Source: Pseudomonas sp. efr-133-TYG-5
GTDB taxonomy: Bacteria; Pseudomonadota; Gammaproteobacteria; Pseudomonadales; Pseudomonadaceae
Direction of reading: 5' to 3'
DNA: 64,000 nucleotides
NCBI RefSeq assembly: GCF_030209175.1
Contig: NZ_JARVSM010000007.1
Location: 248,001 to 312,000, forward strand
Numbering within the stretch: position 1 is the stretch's first letter; the number at the start of each line of letters is the position of its first letter. The notes under the pieces are model-generated. The model was not told the DNA's origin, ran no database searches, and saw nothing but the letters and a program-made list of their open reading frames with translations. The translations under genes were made by a program, and so were the position numbers. Positions 34,635 to 42,696 of this stretch are shown in pieces.

Positions 34635-35301
34635 GACATGCCCCTTCGATGGCCGTCGGCAATCCGAGCCGGGTAAACAGTCCGATGTTGCGCAAATGGA
34701 TGAACCCGGCGCGGATGTTGCCGACGTGCACCCAGGGTTTGCTCTGGTAATAACTGCCCCAGTGTTGACGCTCGTCACCCAGGCGTTGCGGGTCGGCGGC
34801 GCACAATGTCACTGGCTTGAGGCCCAGGCGATGGAAGCTGTTGACCAGGCCGATGTTGCCGGTGAACGTCACCCACTCCAGGCCGCCCATGGCCAGCAGG
34901 TAAGTGAGGGCGATGATGCTCAGGCGCGCGCTGCCGGTGTCGCTGGCGGCGAGGTTGCCGACCTCGACGATGCCGCGCCGGTCCACCCTGCGCTCGGCCG
35001 TGGCGCTGATCAGCGGCTCTATCGGCTCGTCGAGGTAGCGTTCGAGAAACAGCGGCTCGAGATGGGCACGGCGCACGCCGGCCACTGCGCACAACTGACC
35101 TTCAGCGTTGTGCACGCCAAACAGCTCGGGCATGAAATGGCGGATGTCGGCCCCGTGAGCCTTGCGAAAGCGTTGCTGGATGAAGTCTTCGAACAGCGTG
35201 CGCAAGTCGTCGCCAGGCAAGGCCGCGGACAGGCTCATCGACGGCGTTTCGGCGTGGCCGAAGTGCAGGGGCAGGGGAATGTTCCAGTCGGTATCGGGCA
35301 T
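34624..35301 (-). CDS. Thermostable hemolysin family (GNAT-like) protein
   Basis: 225 residues resembling the T_hemolysin family (Vibrio delta-VPH), which belongs to the acetyltransferase-like fold; RGIVEVGNLAASDTGSARL and WVTFTGNIGLVNSFHRLGL are its recognisable blocks. There is no signal peptide or membrane helix, so true haemolysis is doubtful; an acyl-transfer role fits better with the adjacent ligase. First gene of the seven-gene operon, starting at ATG 35301. Confidence 0.78.
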   Translation of the reverse strand: MPDTDWNIPLPLHFGHAETPSMSLSAALPGDDLRTLFEDFIQQRFRKAHGADIRHFMPELFGVHNAEGQLCAVAGVRRAHLEPLFLERYLDEPIEPLISATAERRVDRRGIVEVGNLAASDTGSARLSIIALTYLLAMGGLEWVTFTGNIGLVNSFHRLGLKPVTLCAADPQRLGDERQHWGSYYQSKPWVHVGNIRAGFIHLRNIGLFTRLGLPTAIEGACHVA

Positions 35302-35392
35302 GGGCCGAGCGCCTCCCTCAAGGGTTTGAGCGCAGTATCCGAGCCATTTCTTAACGAAGTCTGAAGGTGAAAAAAGGTTAATCTTGGGGCAA

Positions 35393-35409
35393 TCTTCAGA
35401 CTGTCTTAA
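35393..35409 (-). promoter_or_regulatory. PmrA/QseB-like direct repeat
   Basis: On the coding strand TTAAGA-N5-TGAAGA forms two hexamers 11 bases apart, the layout bound by PmrA/QseB-type regulators. It is about 92 bases before the operon start and may also affect the divergent cytochrome b561 gene. Confidence 0.5.
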
Positions 35410-35506
35410 GACTGCAAGGGCAGGGTGGCACCGTCGGTTCGCCCCGCAACCGGATCGAGACGGCCGAACGACTTGGCCGTCGCTCATGACAATCACGAGG
35501 CGCCTT

Positions 35507-36061
35507 ATGACCCGCGACACCGCCGTAAACCGTTATGGAAAACTCTCGATCACTTTGCACTGGCTGATGCTGGCGCTGTTCGTCGGCGTGTATGCCTGCG
35601 TCGAAATCAAGGGCTTCATGCCCAAGGGCAGCGAAGCGCGCGGCCTGCTGATGGGCTTCCACGGCCTGTTCGGCGCAAGCATTTTCGTCCTGGTGTGGCT
35701 GCGCCTGTTCGCTCGCCTGACGCCGCGTCCACCGATCACCCCGAAGCCTCCAGCCTGGCAGACCGGCATCTCGCACCTGATGCACCTGGCGCTGTACGGG
35801 CTGATGATCGCCACGCCGATTCTCGCCTGGCTGATGCTCGCCGCCGGCGACAAACCGTTCCCGTACTTCGGCTTCCATCTGCCGGCGCCGGTGGCCGTCG
35901 ACCCGGACTTTGCCAAGCGCCTCAAATACTGGCACGAGCTGCTGGGCAGCAGCGGTTACTGGTTGATCGGCCTGCACGCGGCGGCGGGGCTGTTCCATCA
36001 TTACTGGGTGCGCGACAACACCCTGGTGCGCATGTTGCCGGGTCGCTCCGGCAGCCGTTGA
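35507..36061 (+). CDS. Cytochrome b561 family protein
   Basis: 184 residues with four membrane helices and conserved histidines (LHWLML, GFHGLFG, HLMHLALYG, HELLGSSGYWLIGLHAAAGLFHH) that bind two b haems. It moves electrons from quinol to periplasmic or oxygen acceptors, for example superoxide (CybB-like). ATG 35507 has GAGG seven bases upstream; ATG 35486 is in frame but has none. It is divergent from the seven-gene operon. Confidence 0.9.
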   Translation: MTRDTAVNRYGKLSITLHWLMLALFVGVYACVEIKGFMPKGSEARGLLMGFHGLFGASIFVLVWLRLFARLTPRPPITPKPPAWQTGISHLMHLALYGLMIATPILAWLMLAAGDKPFPYFGFHLPAPVAVDPDFAKRLKYWHELLGSSGYWLIGLHAAAGLFHHYWVRDNTLVRMLPGRSGSR

Positions 36062-36073
36062 TTCTGGAAAAAA

Positions 36074-36099
36074 CCCGTAGGCGCAACTGCGCCTGCGGG
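36074..36099. terminator. Stem-loop after the cytochrome b561 gene
   Basis: CCCGTAGGCGCA (36074-36085) and TGCGCCTGCGGG (36088-36099) form a 12-bp hairpin with one mismatch and a 2-base loop. The A6 run lies before it, so the U-tract faces the minus strand; as a plus-strand terminator it is imperfect. Confidence 0.4.
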
Positions 36100-36269
36100 G
36101 GGCGTGGTCGGGTGTTCAGGTTTGCTGCGGGGTAGTCGATGGAATCTGCGCGATTTCATCGGATGCCGGTGGCGCGCGGCACTTGTCGGAATCGCCCGAT
36201 GCGTCCACTCTATCCGGCGACGACCGCAAGCGTTAGCCAACGCTTCGTCGCGATCAGGGAGCTTGCCGC

Positions 36270-36485
36270 ATGAGCGAAGATGCAAAAGCCACAGGTCCGG
36301 CCTCGTACTTTCCCGCCATCGAGAAAAAGTACGGCCAGCCCATCGACCACTGGCTGCAGCTGCTGGCCAGCGTCAGCGAGAAAAAACACATGGAACAGGT
36401 CGCCTGGCTCAAGACCGAACACGGCCTTGGCCACGGCCACGCCAACGCACTGGTCGCCCACCATTTGGCCGGCGCGAAAAAGTGA
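36270..36485 (+). CDS. DUF4287 domain-containing small protein
   Basis: 71 residues with the DUF4287 core YFPAIEKKYGQPIDHWLQLL and GHGHANALVAHHL. Cytoplasmic, function unknown. GGGAG lies nine bases before ATG 36270. A GNAT gene follows 24 bases after its stop and may be co-transcribed. Confidence 0.88.
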   Translation: MSEDAKATGPASYFPAIEKKYGQPIDHWLQLLASVSEKKHMEQVAWLKTEHGLGHGHANALVAHHLAGAKK

Positions 36486-36508
36486 GCGCTCAAGGATCGA
36501 GGCCAACC

Positions 36509-37000
36509 ATGAGCTTGCACCACAGACCCGTTACCGCCGCTGACGTCGCCACCCTCATCGGTTTTCCGCAGGGCGTACAGGAACTGTTTTTCATGTTCCC
36601 GAAAGCGCAGTACCCGCTGACCGAAGAGCAGATGCACACGGCGATCGGCCAACGTTTCGACTCCACCGTGTTCGAGCTCGACGGCGCCGTCGCAGGCTTC
36701 GCCAATTTCTACCGCGCCGAACGCCAGGGCATCTGCTGCATCGGCAACGTCATCGTCGCCCCCGGCGCACGCGGCCGAGGGGTGGCGCGCTACATCATCG
36801 AAACCATGACCGCGCGGGCCTTCGAACACTGGGATGCCCGCGAAGTGCAACTGTCGTGCTTCAACGAAAACACCGCCGGGCTGCTGCTGTATCCGCAGCT
36901 GGGCTTTGTGCCGTTCGCCATCGAAGAGCGCCCGGCGCCGGGTGGCGGGCGCTCGGCGTTGATCAACATGCGCCGCCACAGACACCCGCCGGCAGCGTGA
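36509..37000 (+). CDS. GNAT-family N-acetyltransferase
   Basis: 163 residues. The acetyl-CoA loop is visible as VIVAPGARGRGVARYIIETM, followed by CFNENTAGLLLYPQLGFVPF. It probably acetylates a small molecule. ATG 36509 has GAGG eight bases upstream. It sits between DUF4287 and the DapF paralogue, with short gaps suggesting one transcript. Confidence 0.82.
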   Translation: MSLHHRPVTAADVATLIGFPQGVQELFFMFPKAQYPLTEEQMHTAIGQRFDSTVFELDGAVAGFANFYRAERQGICCIGNVIVAPGARGRGVARYIIETMTARAFEHWDAREVQLSCFNENTAGLLLYPQLGFVPFAIEERPAPGGGRSALINMRRHRHPPAA

Positions 37001-37039
37001 CAGACGCCCCTTCGCCCACGTGCCGACAAGGAACGATCG

Positions 37040-37870
37040 ATGTCGCTGAGCTTTCATAAAATGCACGCCAATGGCGACGACTTCATCGTGGTCGATGCGC
37101 GCCATAGGGCCAATCCGGTCACCGCCGAACTGGCCCGACGCCTGGGTGATCGCCATCGCGGCATCGGCTTCAATCAACTGGCGGTGTTGCTCGATTGCGC
37201 GGACGCCGACGCGCGCCTGGTGTTCTGGAATGCCGACGGTTCGCCGCTCGATGTCTGTGGCAGCGCCACCCGTGGCGCGGCCGATCGGTTGATGCGCGAA
37301 GCAAGCAGTCGAACGGTCACGCTGCGCACCGCGCGTGGCTTGCTCACCTGTGAGCGCACTTGCGCCGACAGCATTTGCGTCGACATGGGCGCGCCGACCT
37401 TCGCCTGGTCGCAGATTCCCCTGGCGCATGCGCTCGACAGCGCGCACCTGCCGCTGGCCGGCGAGCCTGCCGCGTGCAGCATGGGCAACCCGCACTGCAC
37501 CTTTTTCGTCGACGACCTGAACACGGTGGACATCGCCAGCCTCGGCCCGGCGCTGGAAAGCCACCCGCTGTTCCCGCAGCGCACCAACGTGCACTTCGTG
37601 CAGGTCATCGACCGCCAGCACATCCGCCTGCGCATCTGGGAACGCGGCGGCGGCATCCCGCTGGGTTCCGGCTCCTGCTCGTGCGGCGCCGCCGTCAACG
37701 GTATCCGCCGCGGCTTGCTCGACCACACCGTCGCCGTCGAATGCGACGGCGGCACGGTCACCGTGCACTGGGCCGGCCACGGTTCGGTGACTCTCAGCGG
37801 CCCGGTCGAAACGACGTTCTGCGGCACCCTCGCCGAAAGCCTGCTGCAGCCCCATCCCGACCGCGCGTAA
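37040..37870 (+). CDS. Diaminopimelate epimerase family protein, divergent DapF paralogue
   Basis: 276 residues, DapF length. Both catalytic cysteines of the family remain, in NADGSPLDVCGSATRG and LGSGSCSCGAA, but the first site reads CGSATR instead of the usual CGNGxR and the second GSCSCG instead of GTGACA-like. The start MSLSFHKMHANGDDFIVVD is DapF-like. It may racemise or epimerise a different amino acid, or be a backup DapF. No lysine-pathway genes are nearby. ATG 37040. Confidence 0.78.
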   Translation: MSLSFHKMHANGDDFIVVDARHRANPVTAELARRLGDRHRGIGFNQLAVLLDCADADARLVFWNADGSPLDVCGSATRGAADRLMREASSRTVTLRTARGLLTCERTCADSICVDMGAPTFAWSQIPLAHALDSAHLPLAGEPAACSMGNPHCTFFVDDLNTVDIASLGPALESHPLFPQRTNVHFVQVIDRQHIRLRIWERGGGIPLGSGSCSCGAAVNGIRRGLLDHTVAVECDGGTVTVHWAGHGSVTLSGPVETTFCGTLAESLLQPHPDRA

Positions 37871-38026
37871 ACACGAAATGTAGCGCTTGTTTAAAAGCGT
37901 CCTTCAGACCCTGCCGAAAGGCTACAACGCCTTGCGCCATCCCCTACGACTGCGCCAGAATCCGCCGGCTTGTGCGTCTGGGGCGCGGGTTCTATCGTTT
38001 CCTCGTCACTGAAAAAACAGTGATCG

Positions 38027-38218
38027 GGTTTGGTAGCCCGAGTTAACTAGTCGCATAGCGTCATCATTTTCGGACTCTCTTCGGGTCTGCGCTTTATGGT
38101 GGCCATGCGCAGGGCACCTTCGGGTGCGCCGGGTCCTAGTTACCGGTCTACCAACCTTCGTATGGCCGCCACCCTTCGTTTGGTAGCGAAGATGGGGGCT
38201 CCTTTTACCAACTAGGAG
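38027..38218 (+). ncRNA. Structured 5' leader (candidate cis-regulatory RNA) of the DUF6124 gene
   Basis: Most of the 355-base gap before the DUF6124 gene is palindromic. 38027-38050 pairs with 38136-38156, enclosing hairpins with UUCG-type loops (for example GCACC-TTCG-GGTGC). CTACCAA at 38148-38154 can pair instead with TTGGTAG at 38180-38186, and CTCCT at 38199-38203 pairs with the ribosome site AGGAG at 38214-38218. These helices compete, as in riboswitches or attenuators. A small hairpin (TCACTG-A6-CAGTGA, 38006-38023) precedes it. I know of no named family; the start of transcription is not visible. Confidence 0.6.
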
Positions 38219-38225
38219 TTTCACC

Positions 38226-38591
38226 ATGATCAAACCAACGCCGAATCCCCCGGAAACCGACCCGGCATCCCCCTACGAATCCGCCCACTCGAAGAAATTC
38301 CACGAAGCCGCCGAGCGCGCCCTCGACCACTATCTGTTTCCCTCGACCGCCCACCAGGCCCCAACCCCCAGACAACCCGAACCCATGTACCTCGCCAACC
38401 CGAAGTACAACGCCGAATCCCTCCTGGTCAACGCCAGCGAAACCCTCGGCAGCGCCAGCGAAATGCTCAACCACTTCGCCACCCAACTCAACACTTCCCA
38501 GCGCAAGACCCTGCTGGGGATTGCGCAGGTGGTGATGCTCGGTGAGTTGGCGGTGAATCAGGCGTTGGATCATGTTGAGGTGCGCGAGTAA
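38226..38591 (+). CDS. DUF6124 family protein
   Basis: 121 residues with a Pro-rich acidic N-terminus and a helical C-terminal half (SLLVNASETLGSASEMLNHF; GIAQVVMLGELAVNQALDH), typical of the Pseudomonas DUF6124 family. No signal or membrane segment. Function unknown. AGGAG lies seven bases before ATG 38226, and can be masked by the CTCCT of the leader RNA. Confidence 0.88.
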   Translation: MIKPTPNPPETDPASPYESAHSKKFHEAAERALDHYLFPSTAHQAPTPRQPEPMYLANPKYNAESLLVNASETLGSASEMLNHFATQLNTSQRKTLLGIAQVVMLGELAVNQALDHVEVRE

Positions 38592-38597
38592 CAAACC

Positions 38598-38631
38598 CTC
38601 TGTGGCGACCGGTTCAGGCGTCGCCACAGAG
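38598..38631 (+). terminator. Stem-loop after the DUF6124 gene
   Basis: CTCTGTGGCGAC (38598-38609) pairs perfectly with GTCGCCACAGAG (38620-38631), loop of 10 bases. A short CTTGG follows; the U-tract is weak. It also lies near the stop of the convergent gene at 38648. Confidence 0.55.
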
Positions 38632-38647
38632 CAAGCGTCTTGGTGTT

Positions 38648-39043
38648 CTAGAAATTGACGACCTTGGTCGCGGTAATCCGCGGATCGCCGCCGTCGGACT
38701 TGTCAAAGATAAACAGCGCCTTGAACTCGGCGCCCCGGCTGTTCTTCACATCCAGGACACCGTGCTTGTTATAGGTTTTCCACGTTCCGTCCTGGATAAG
38801 GCTGTCTGGAGAGTTGATCGTCAGCTCTCCATATTGCCCCCGCGCCGTGAAATTGATATTTGCGCTATTCCCGCCCTCGTTGGTGCCTTTGTCGATTCGG
38901 TATTGCTCAAGAATGATTTCCAGCCTCTGTTCGAACCGGCGGAAATTTACCCTCAGTTCACCGACAAAACCCGCTGTCGTCGCCGTCAGATAGACAGTGG
39001 CCCAGCTGCTGGTTTTTTCTGCATTGTTGTTGTGCTCAGACAT
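38648..39043 (-). CDS. Hypothetical protein
   Basis: 131 residues, not recognised, beginning MSEHNNNAEKTSSWATVYLT. It looks beta-rich with charged loops (FRRFEQRLEIILEQYRID; INFTARGQYGELTINS). GGAG lies seven bases before ATG 39043. Base composition is visibly less GC-rich than the surroundings, like the effector genes divergent from it, so it may belong to the same acquired island. Confidence 0.7.
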   Translation of the reverse strand: MSEHNNNAEKTSSWATVYLTATTAGFVGELRVNFRRFEQRLEIILEQYRIDKGTNEGGNSANINFTARGQYGELTINSPDSLIQDGTWKTYNKHGVLDVKNSRGAEFKALFIFDKSDGGDPRITATKVVNF

Positions 39044-39278
39044 GTCCGTTCTCCATGAAGGATCAACCAAAAGATCATTGGCCAGCGTGAAAACTACCGA
39101 CAGACTGCAGCACTCGCCACTGTCATAACTGACAGGTTTTTAGAGCAATTCTTCATTGTTGCAACCGTGAAAGGTTCTAACCTGCTGCCAGCCCGCTGGC
39201 CCATGGCCACGCCTTGCGGGCCTGCGCTGCGACTGTCACTCTTGCGCCGTTCACAAAGGATCTGAACAGGAATCATGG

Positions 39279-40819
39279 ATGAGTGGCTACGTACCCAACC
39301 CGCCGAAAAACCATCGCTACGCTGAAGCCAAACCCGTCGACATTCACGCCCAGCGCTGGGCCGAATACGAAAAGCACGGGCAAGCGCCTGCCCCCAAAAT
39401 GAAAAAGTCGGCATCGCCCTGCGCATCGGCGTGTTCTTCGACGGCACCGGCAACAACGCCAACAACGCTGCCGCAGGGTTGCTGTGTGGCGCCCATCATC
39501 CGATTTCGCCGAAGGATATCGATGCCAGCTGCAAGCCGTACATGAGTGATCCGGATAGCAGCTATGGCAACGATCCCAGCAATATCAAGAAGCTCAGCGA
39601 TTTGTATGAAACTCCCGAAGCCGCCGAAGGCGAAGGGTCGCAAAAACAGGCTTTTCGCATGGTGTACGTCGAAGGTATCGGCACCCGCGCGGGTGAAAAG
39701 GACAGCACCTTGGGAGCGGCTGCCGGACGTGGCGAGACAGGTGTTGCGGGGCGAGTTCAAGCTTCCTTTGTATTGATTGAACAGCGTATCAAAGAAGCGA
39801 TTGACGAGAATCCGGGTAGTGAAATTACCTCGCTGACCTTCGATACCTTCGGCTTCAGCCGAGGCGCGGCAGCCGCACGCCATTTCGCGAATGAAGTCGT
39901 GCGTGGCAAACGAGGCCCTCTGGGAGAAATCCTTCGTAGCCACTCGGACATTCTCAGCTCCAGGTTCAACGACCAATACAATGGCGATCTCAGGATGGGC
40001 TTTATCGGCCTGTTCGACACCGTGCCATCCATCGCCGGATGGTCAAACTTGGGCAACATCAAAAGTCCCGTCGCAACGGGCATCAAGCTGTATCTGGATC
40101 GGCGATTTTTCACCGATGTCGTCCAATTGGTCGCGCGCGACGAGCGCCGAGGCAACTTTGCCCTCAGCCGTGTCGCACCCGATCATCAGGAGATCGTCCT
40201 GCCCGGGGTCCATTCCGATATCGGCGGGGGCTATCTGGAAGAGGCTGGGGAATGTGTACTTGTCAGTCCCATGCAGACACTTTTGGTGTCACTGACCACT
40301 GATGTCTCTACCACTTCGATTTACCAAGATGCGTTGAGAGTACGAAACCAGTGGATCACGAATGGTTGGCCCGCCGAAATGCTGGAGATCGTGACGCCAC
40401 CTGCGTTGATGATGCCCAATAGCTCTGAGGATCGATTGAGTCCTCGCGTCAAAAGGGTCTATGCCGCTGTTCAGTTAAAGCGCACTGTCAGTGGAATGTT
40501 GTCGAGAGTATGCCTGCGTGTAATGCATCAACAAGCGAAGGCTAAAGGGGTACGGTTCAACGATATTCCCGCAACTTCAGCGTTCGCGATTCCCGCAGAA
40601 CTCCAGGCCATGTGTGATCGGTTTATTTCAGGAGACTACGGCACCACCCCGCAGGAAGAGCAGATCCTCAAACTCAAGTACATTCATACCTCTGCCAACT
40701 GGAATCATCCACTTGGCAGAAGAGATGGAAGTGGCGTGCGCGCGGTGTACATCAACGCCCCCACGCCCGACGACGTACGCGTAAAACACCCACACGTACC
40801 TGATTGGACTCTTTGGTGA
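39279..40819 (+). pseudogene. Tle1-like (DUF2235) T6SS phospholipase effector, frameshifted
   Basis: The N-terminus (MSGYVPNPPKNHRYAEAKP...) reads in one frame from ATG 39279, and the catalytic part (LRIGVFFDGTGNNANN...; nucleophile elbow FDTFGFSRGAAAARHF) in the -1 frame. Adding one C to the C5 tract at 39391-39395 restores a continuous 513-residue protein. The total length, 1541 bases, is one short of a multiple of three. The family hydrolyses phospholipids of target cells. Either a real frameshift, a contingency tract, or a sequencing error. It overlaps the DUF2931 gene by one base. Confidence 0.85.
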
Positions 40820-41472
40820 TGAAATCAATTGTAATTCTGGGATGCATCCTGTTCGTGGCCGGCTGCAGCGCAGAACCGCTTTCAGCGAAAAACGATCCCA
40901 AGTCTCCATGGTGGGAACTTGGCTTTACTGAACCTCGCTATATGAAGGTTTGGGTAGAGGACACATCGGTCGAGGACATCAAAGGAAAGACGCTTCTGCA
41001 CACCGGTGGCGGCTCTGCGTCGGGTGGGCAACCAGAGGATGGTACGGAGTCCGCTCGAGGTTGGCACGGTCTGGGCAGCTCCGCGAAAGCCGTGGTGGGC
41101 GCTGATCTACCCAAACGAATCTTCGTTCGCTGGCAATCCATCGTCGAACCTCAAACCTATCGCGTGTGGGTGGATATCCCTGAGAAGGCCAGACAATTGA
41201 TGCTGACGTCGGTCAACCAGCGATGCGCAAAAACGCCCGAGCAAACGGCTACTTACATTTCTTCCGTCTATCTGGGCCTGGCACCCGGTGGTGTGGTTCA
41301 GGTTTGGGTCAGAGACGCCTGCCACCATCCTGTCAAAGTAGCCAGGGCCCAAGCAGAGATCGAGCCGCTGGGGCCTGACCAAGGCAAAAACCAAGGCCGT
41401 TACGCTTATCCTGTCGACGAAAAATCCAAGCGCTATATCGAGAAGTTCGGCATTCCGTACGGCAGTTGGTGA
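40819..41472 (+). CDS. DUF2931 lipoprotein, likely immunity protein of the Tle1-like effector
   Basis: 217 residues with a lipoprotein signal (lipobox VAGC, about residues 13-16). DUF2931 proteins are encoded next to Tle1-type phospholipases and are thought to act as periplasmic immunity lipoproteins. The start codon overlaps the effector stop (TGATG), so it is translationally coupled. The gene is intact, so protection against kin cells persists even if the effector is inactive. Confidence 0.82.
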   Translation: MKSIVILGCILFVAGCSAEPLSAKNDPKSPWWELGFTEPRYMKVWVEDTSVEDIKGKTLLHTGGGSASGGQPEDGTESARGWHGLGSSAKAVVGADLPKRIFVRWQSIVEPQTYRVWVDIPEKARQLMLTSVNQRCAKTPEQTATYISSVYLGLAPGGVVQVWVRDACHHPVKVARAQAEIEPLGPDQGKNQGRYAYPVDEKSKRYIEKFGIPYGSW

Positions 41473-41594
41473 ACCTGGGCTTTTCTCAGAATGAGCAGCT
41501 ATAGATAGCCGGTGGGTGATTGTGCGAAGGCAGCGGGCGGGCTTGCTCGTAGACCCATGCTCATTCGGCTATTCAGAATCCCCCAGGTCGTCGG

Positions 41595-42695
41595 CTATGC
41601 AATGACAAAGGCCGAACCGCCCAAAACCTCGCCATTGACCATCACCCGCACCTCATGCCGTCCTCGATGATGCTTGCGTGTCGTGAAGTCCTTGATCTGC
41701 TGACTGCGCCGTACTCCCTCCAGCGCATACCCCGTCAATTCCAGCGTCTTCAACTTGAACACCTTGGCCGACGTTCCACCATTGGCCTTCACATAATCAA
41801 TCGCGTAATCGATCACCAGCCGCTGCGTCTCAGGCACGGTCGACTTCACCGTGAACGACAAGGTAATCGTCTCGCCGAGTTGCACCTCAGCCGGTGCCAC
41901 TTTCACCTCCAGCAGCTCAACTTCAGCCTTGTTGCCCGCGCCGATCACGGTCAATGCGCGTGGGTTGCCCTGTTTGATCAGGCTGCGCAGGGCGTGTCTG
42001 GCGATCCAGGCGCTGTGTTTGTTGTCCAGCGACCAGCCTTCGACGGTGTCGAGCACCCATTCGGGGTGGACTTTTGTGATGTCGTTGAGGTGGTTGGCCA
42101 CGGATTTGCGTACGTACAGGCTGTCGTCGGCTTTCAGGGTGTCGAGGATGCCGGCGGCCAGGTTGGGGTTGGCCTGGATCGGTTCGAGGCGGAATGACCA
42201 GGGCAGGCGCGGGCGGCTGCCTTCGCTGGCGAGGCGGCGGACGTGCGGGTTGTCGTCGAGGGCCCAGTCGTGCATGCGCTCCAGCGTGCGTTCGAGGTCG
42301 CTGCGCAGGAAGTGGCGGATGGCGAATTCCGAGGAGCCGAACGCGGTGAAGTATTCGAGGGCGTCCAGCGAGGCGTCGAAGGCGTGGCCGCCGTAGCTCG
42401 CCACGTAGTGCGGCAGGCACATGCTGACGAAGCCGCTGTTGAGCCGAGGGGCAAGGGCGCGCAGGACTTCGAGGGAATCTTCGTAGTCCAGCGGCAGCAC
42501 GGCGTGCAGGCATTCGCTGACACGGGCCAGGCGTTGCATCACCGAGAGCTCGGCGAGGCCGCTGTTGGCCTGTTCAAGAAAACCCTTGGCGTTGAACGCC
42601 GGGTACACAGCGCTCATTTGCGTGGCGATATGTTGCAGGCGTTCGGCGTTGAAGATTTCCTTCAGGGCCGGGTTGGCGGCTTCGCTGGCGCTCAT
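41595..42695 (-). CDS. alkC: AlkC-type DNA glycosylase (HEAT-like repeats plus Ig-like domain)
   Basis: 366 residues. HEAT-like helices (SGFVSMCLPHYVASYGG; SLYVRKSVANHLNDITK; AWIARHALRSLIKQGNP) are followed by a C-terminal Ig-like beta domain from about residue 260 (VAPAEVQLGETITLSFTVKS). This architecture is that of AlkC glycosylases, which excise 3-methylcytosine and 3-methyladenine. It begins one base after the GST stop, so the two are likely co-expressed against electrophile damage. Confidence 0.88.
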   Translation of the reverse strand: MSASEAANPALKEIFNAERLQHIATQMSAVYPAFNAKGFLEQANSGLAELSVMQRLARVSECLHAVLPLDYEDSLEVLRALAPRLNSGFVSMCLPHYVASYGGHAFDASLDALEYFTAFGSSEFAIRHFLRSDLERTLERMHDWALDDNPHVRRLASEGSRPRLPWSFRLEPIQANPNLAAGILDTLKADDSLYVRKSVANHLNDITKVHPEWVLDTVEGWSLDNKHSAWIARHALRSLIKQGNPRALTVIGAGNKAEVELLEVKVAPAEVQLGETITLSFTVKSTVPETQRLVIDYAIDYVKANGGTSAKVFKLKTLELTGYALEGVRRSQQIKDFTTRKHHRGRHEVRVMVNGEVLGGSAFVIA

Positions 42696-42696
42696 G

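Noticed and set aside
34624..35301. Calling the T_hemolysin gene a true haemolysin toxin
   Set aside because: No signal peptide or membrane-inserting segment, and it is embedded in a biosynthetic operon; the family name is historical.
36254..37855. Minus-strand frame of 533 codons across DUF4287, GNAT and DapF genes
   Set aside because: All three plus-strand genes have ribosome sites and family motifs; the antisense product has no recognisable domain.
38006..38226. tRNA-like or CRISPR-like interpretation of the DUF6124 leader
   Set aside because: No cloverleaf with acceptor and anticodon stems fits, and the repeats are not regularly spaced; competing hairpins explain it better.
39391..39410. 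Programmed -1 frameshift in the Tle1-like gene
   Set aside because: The site GAAAAAG lacks a proper X-XXY-YYZ heptamer in the starting frame; one lost C at the poly-C tract explains the data more simply.
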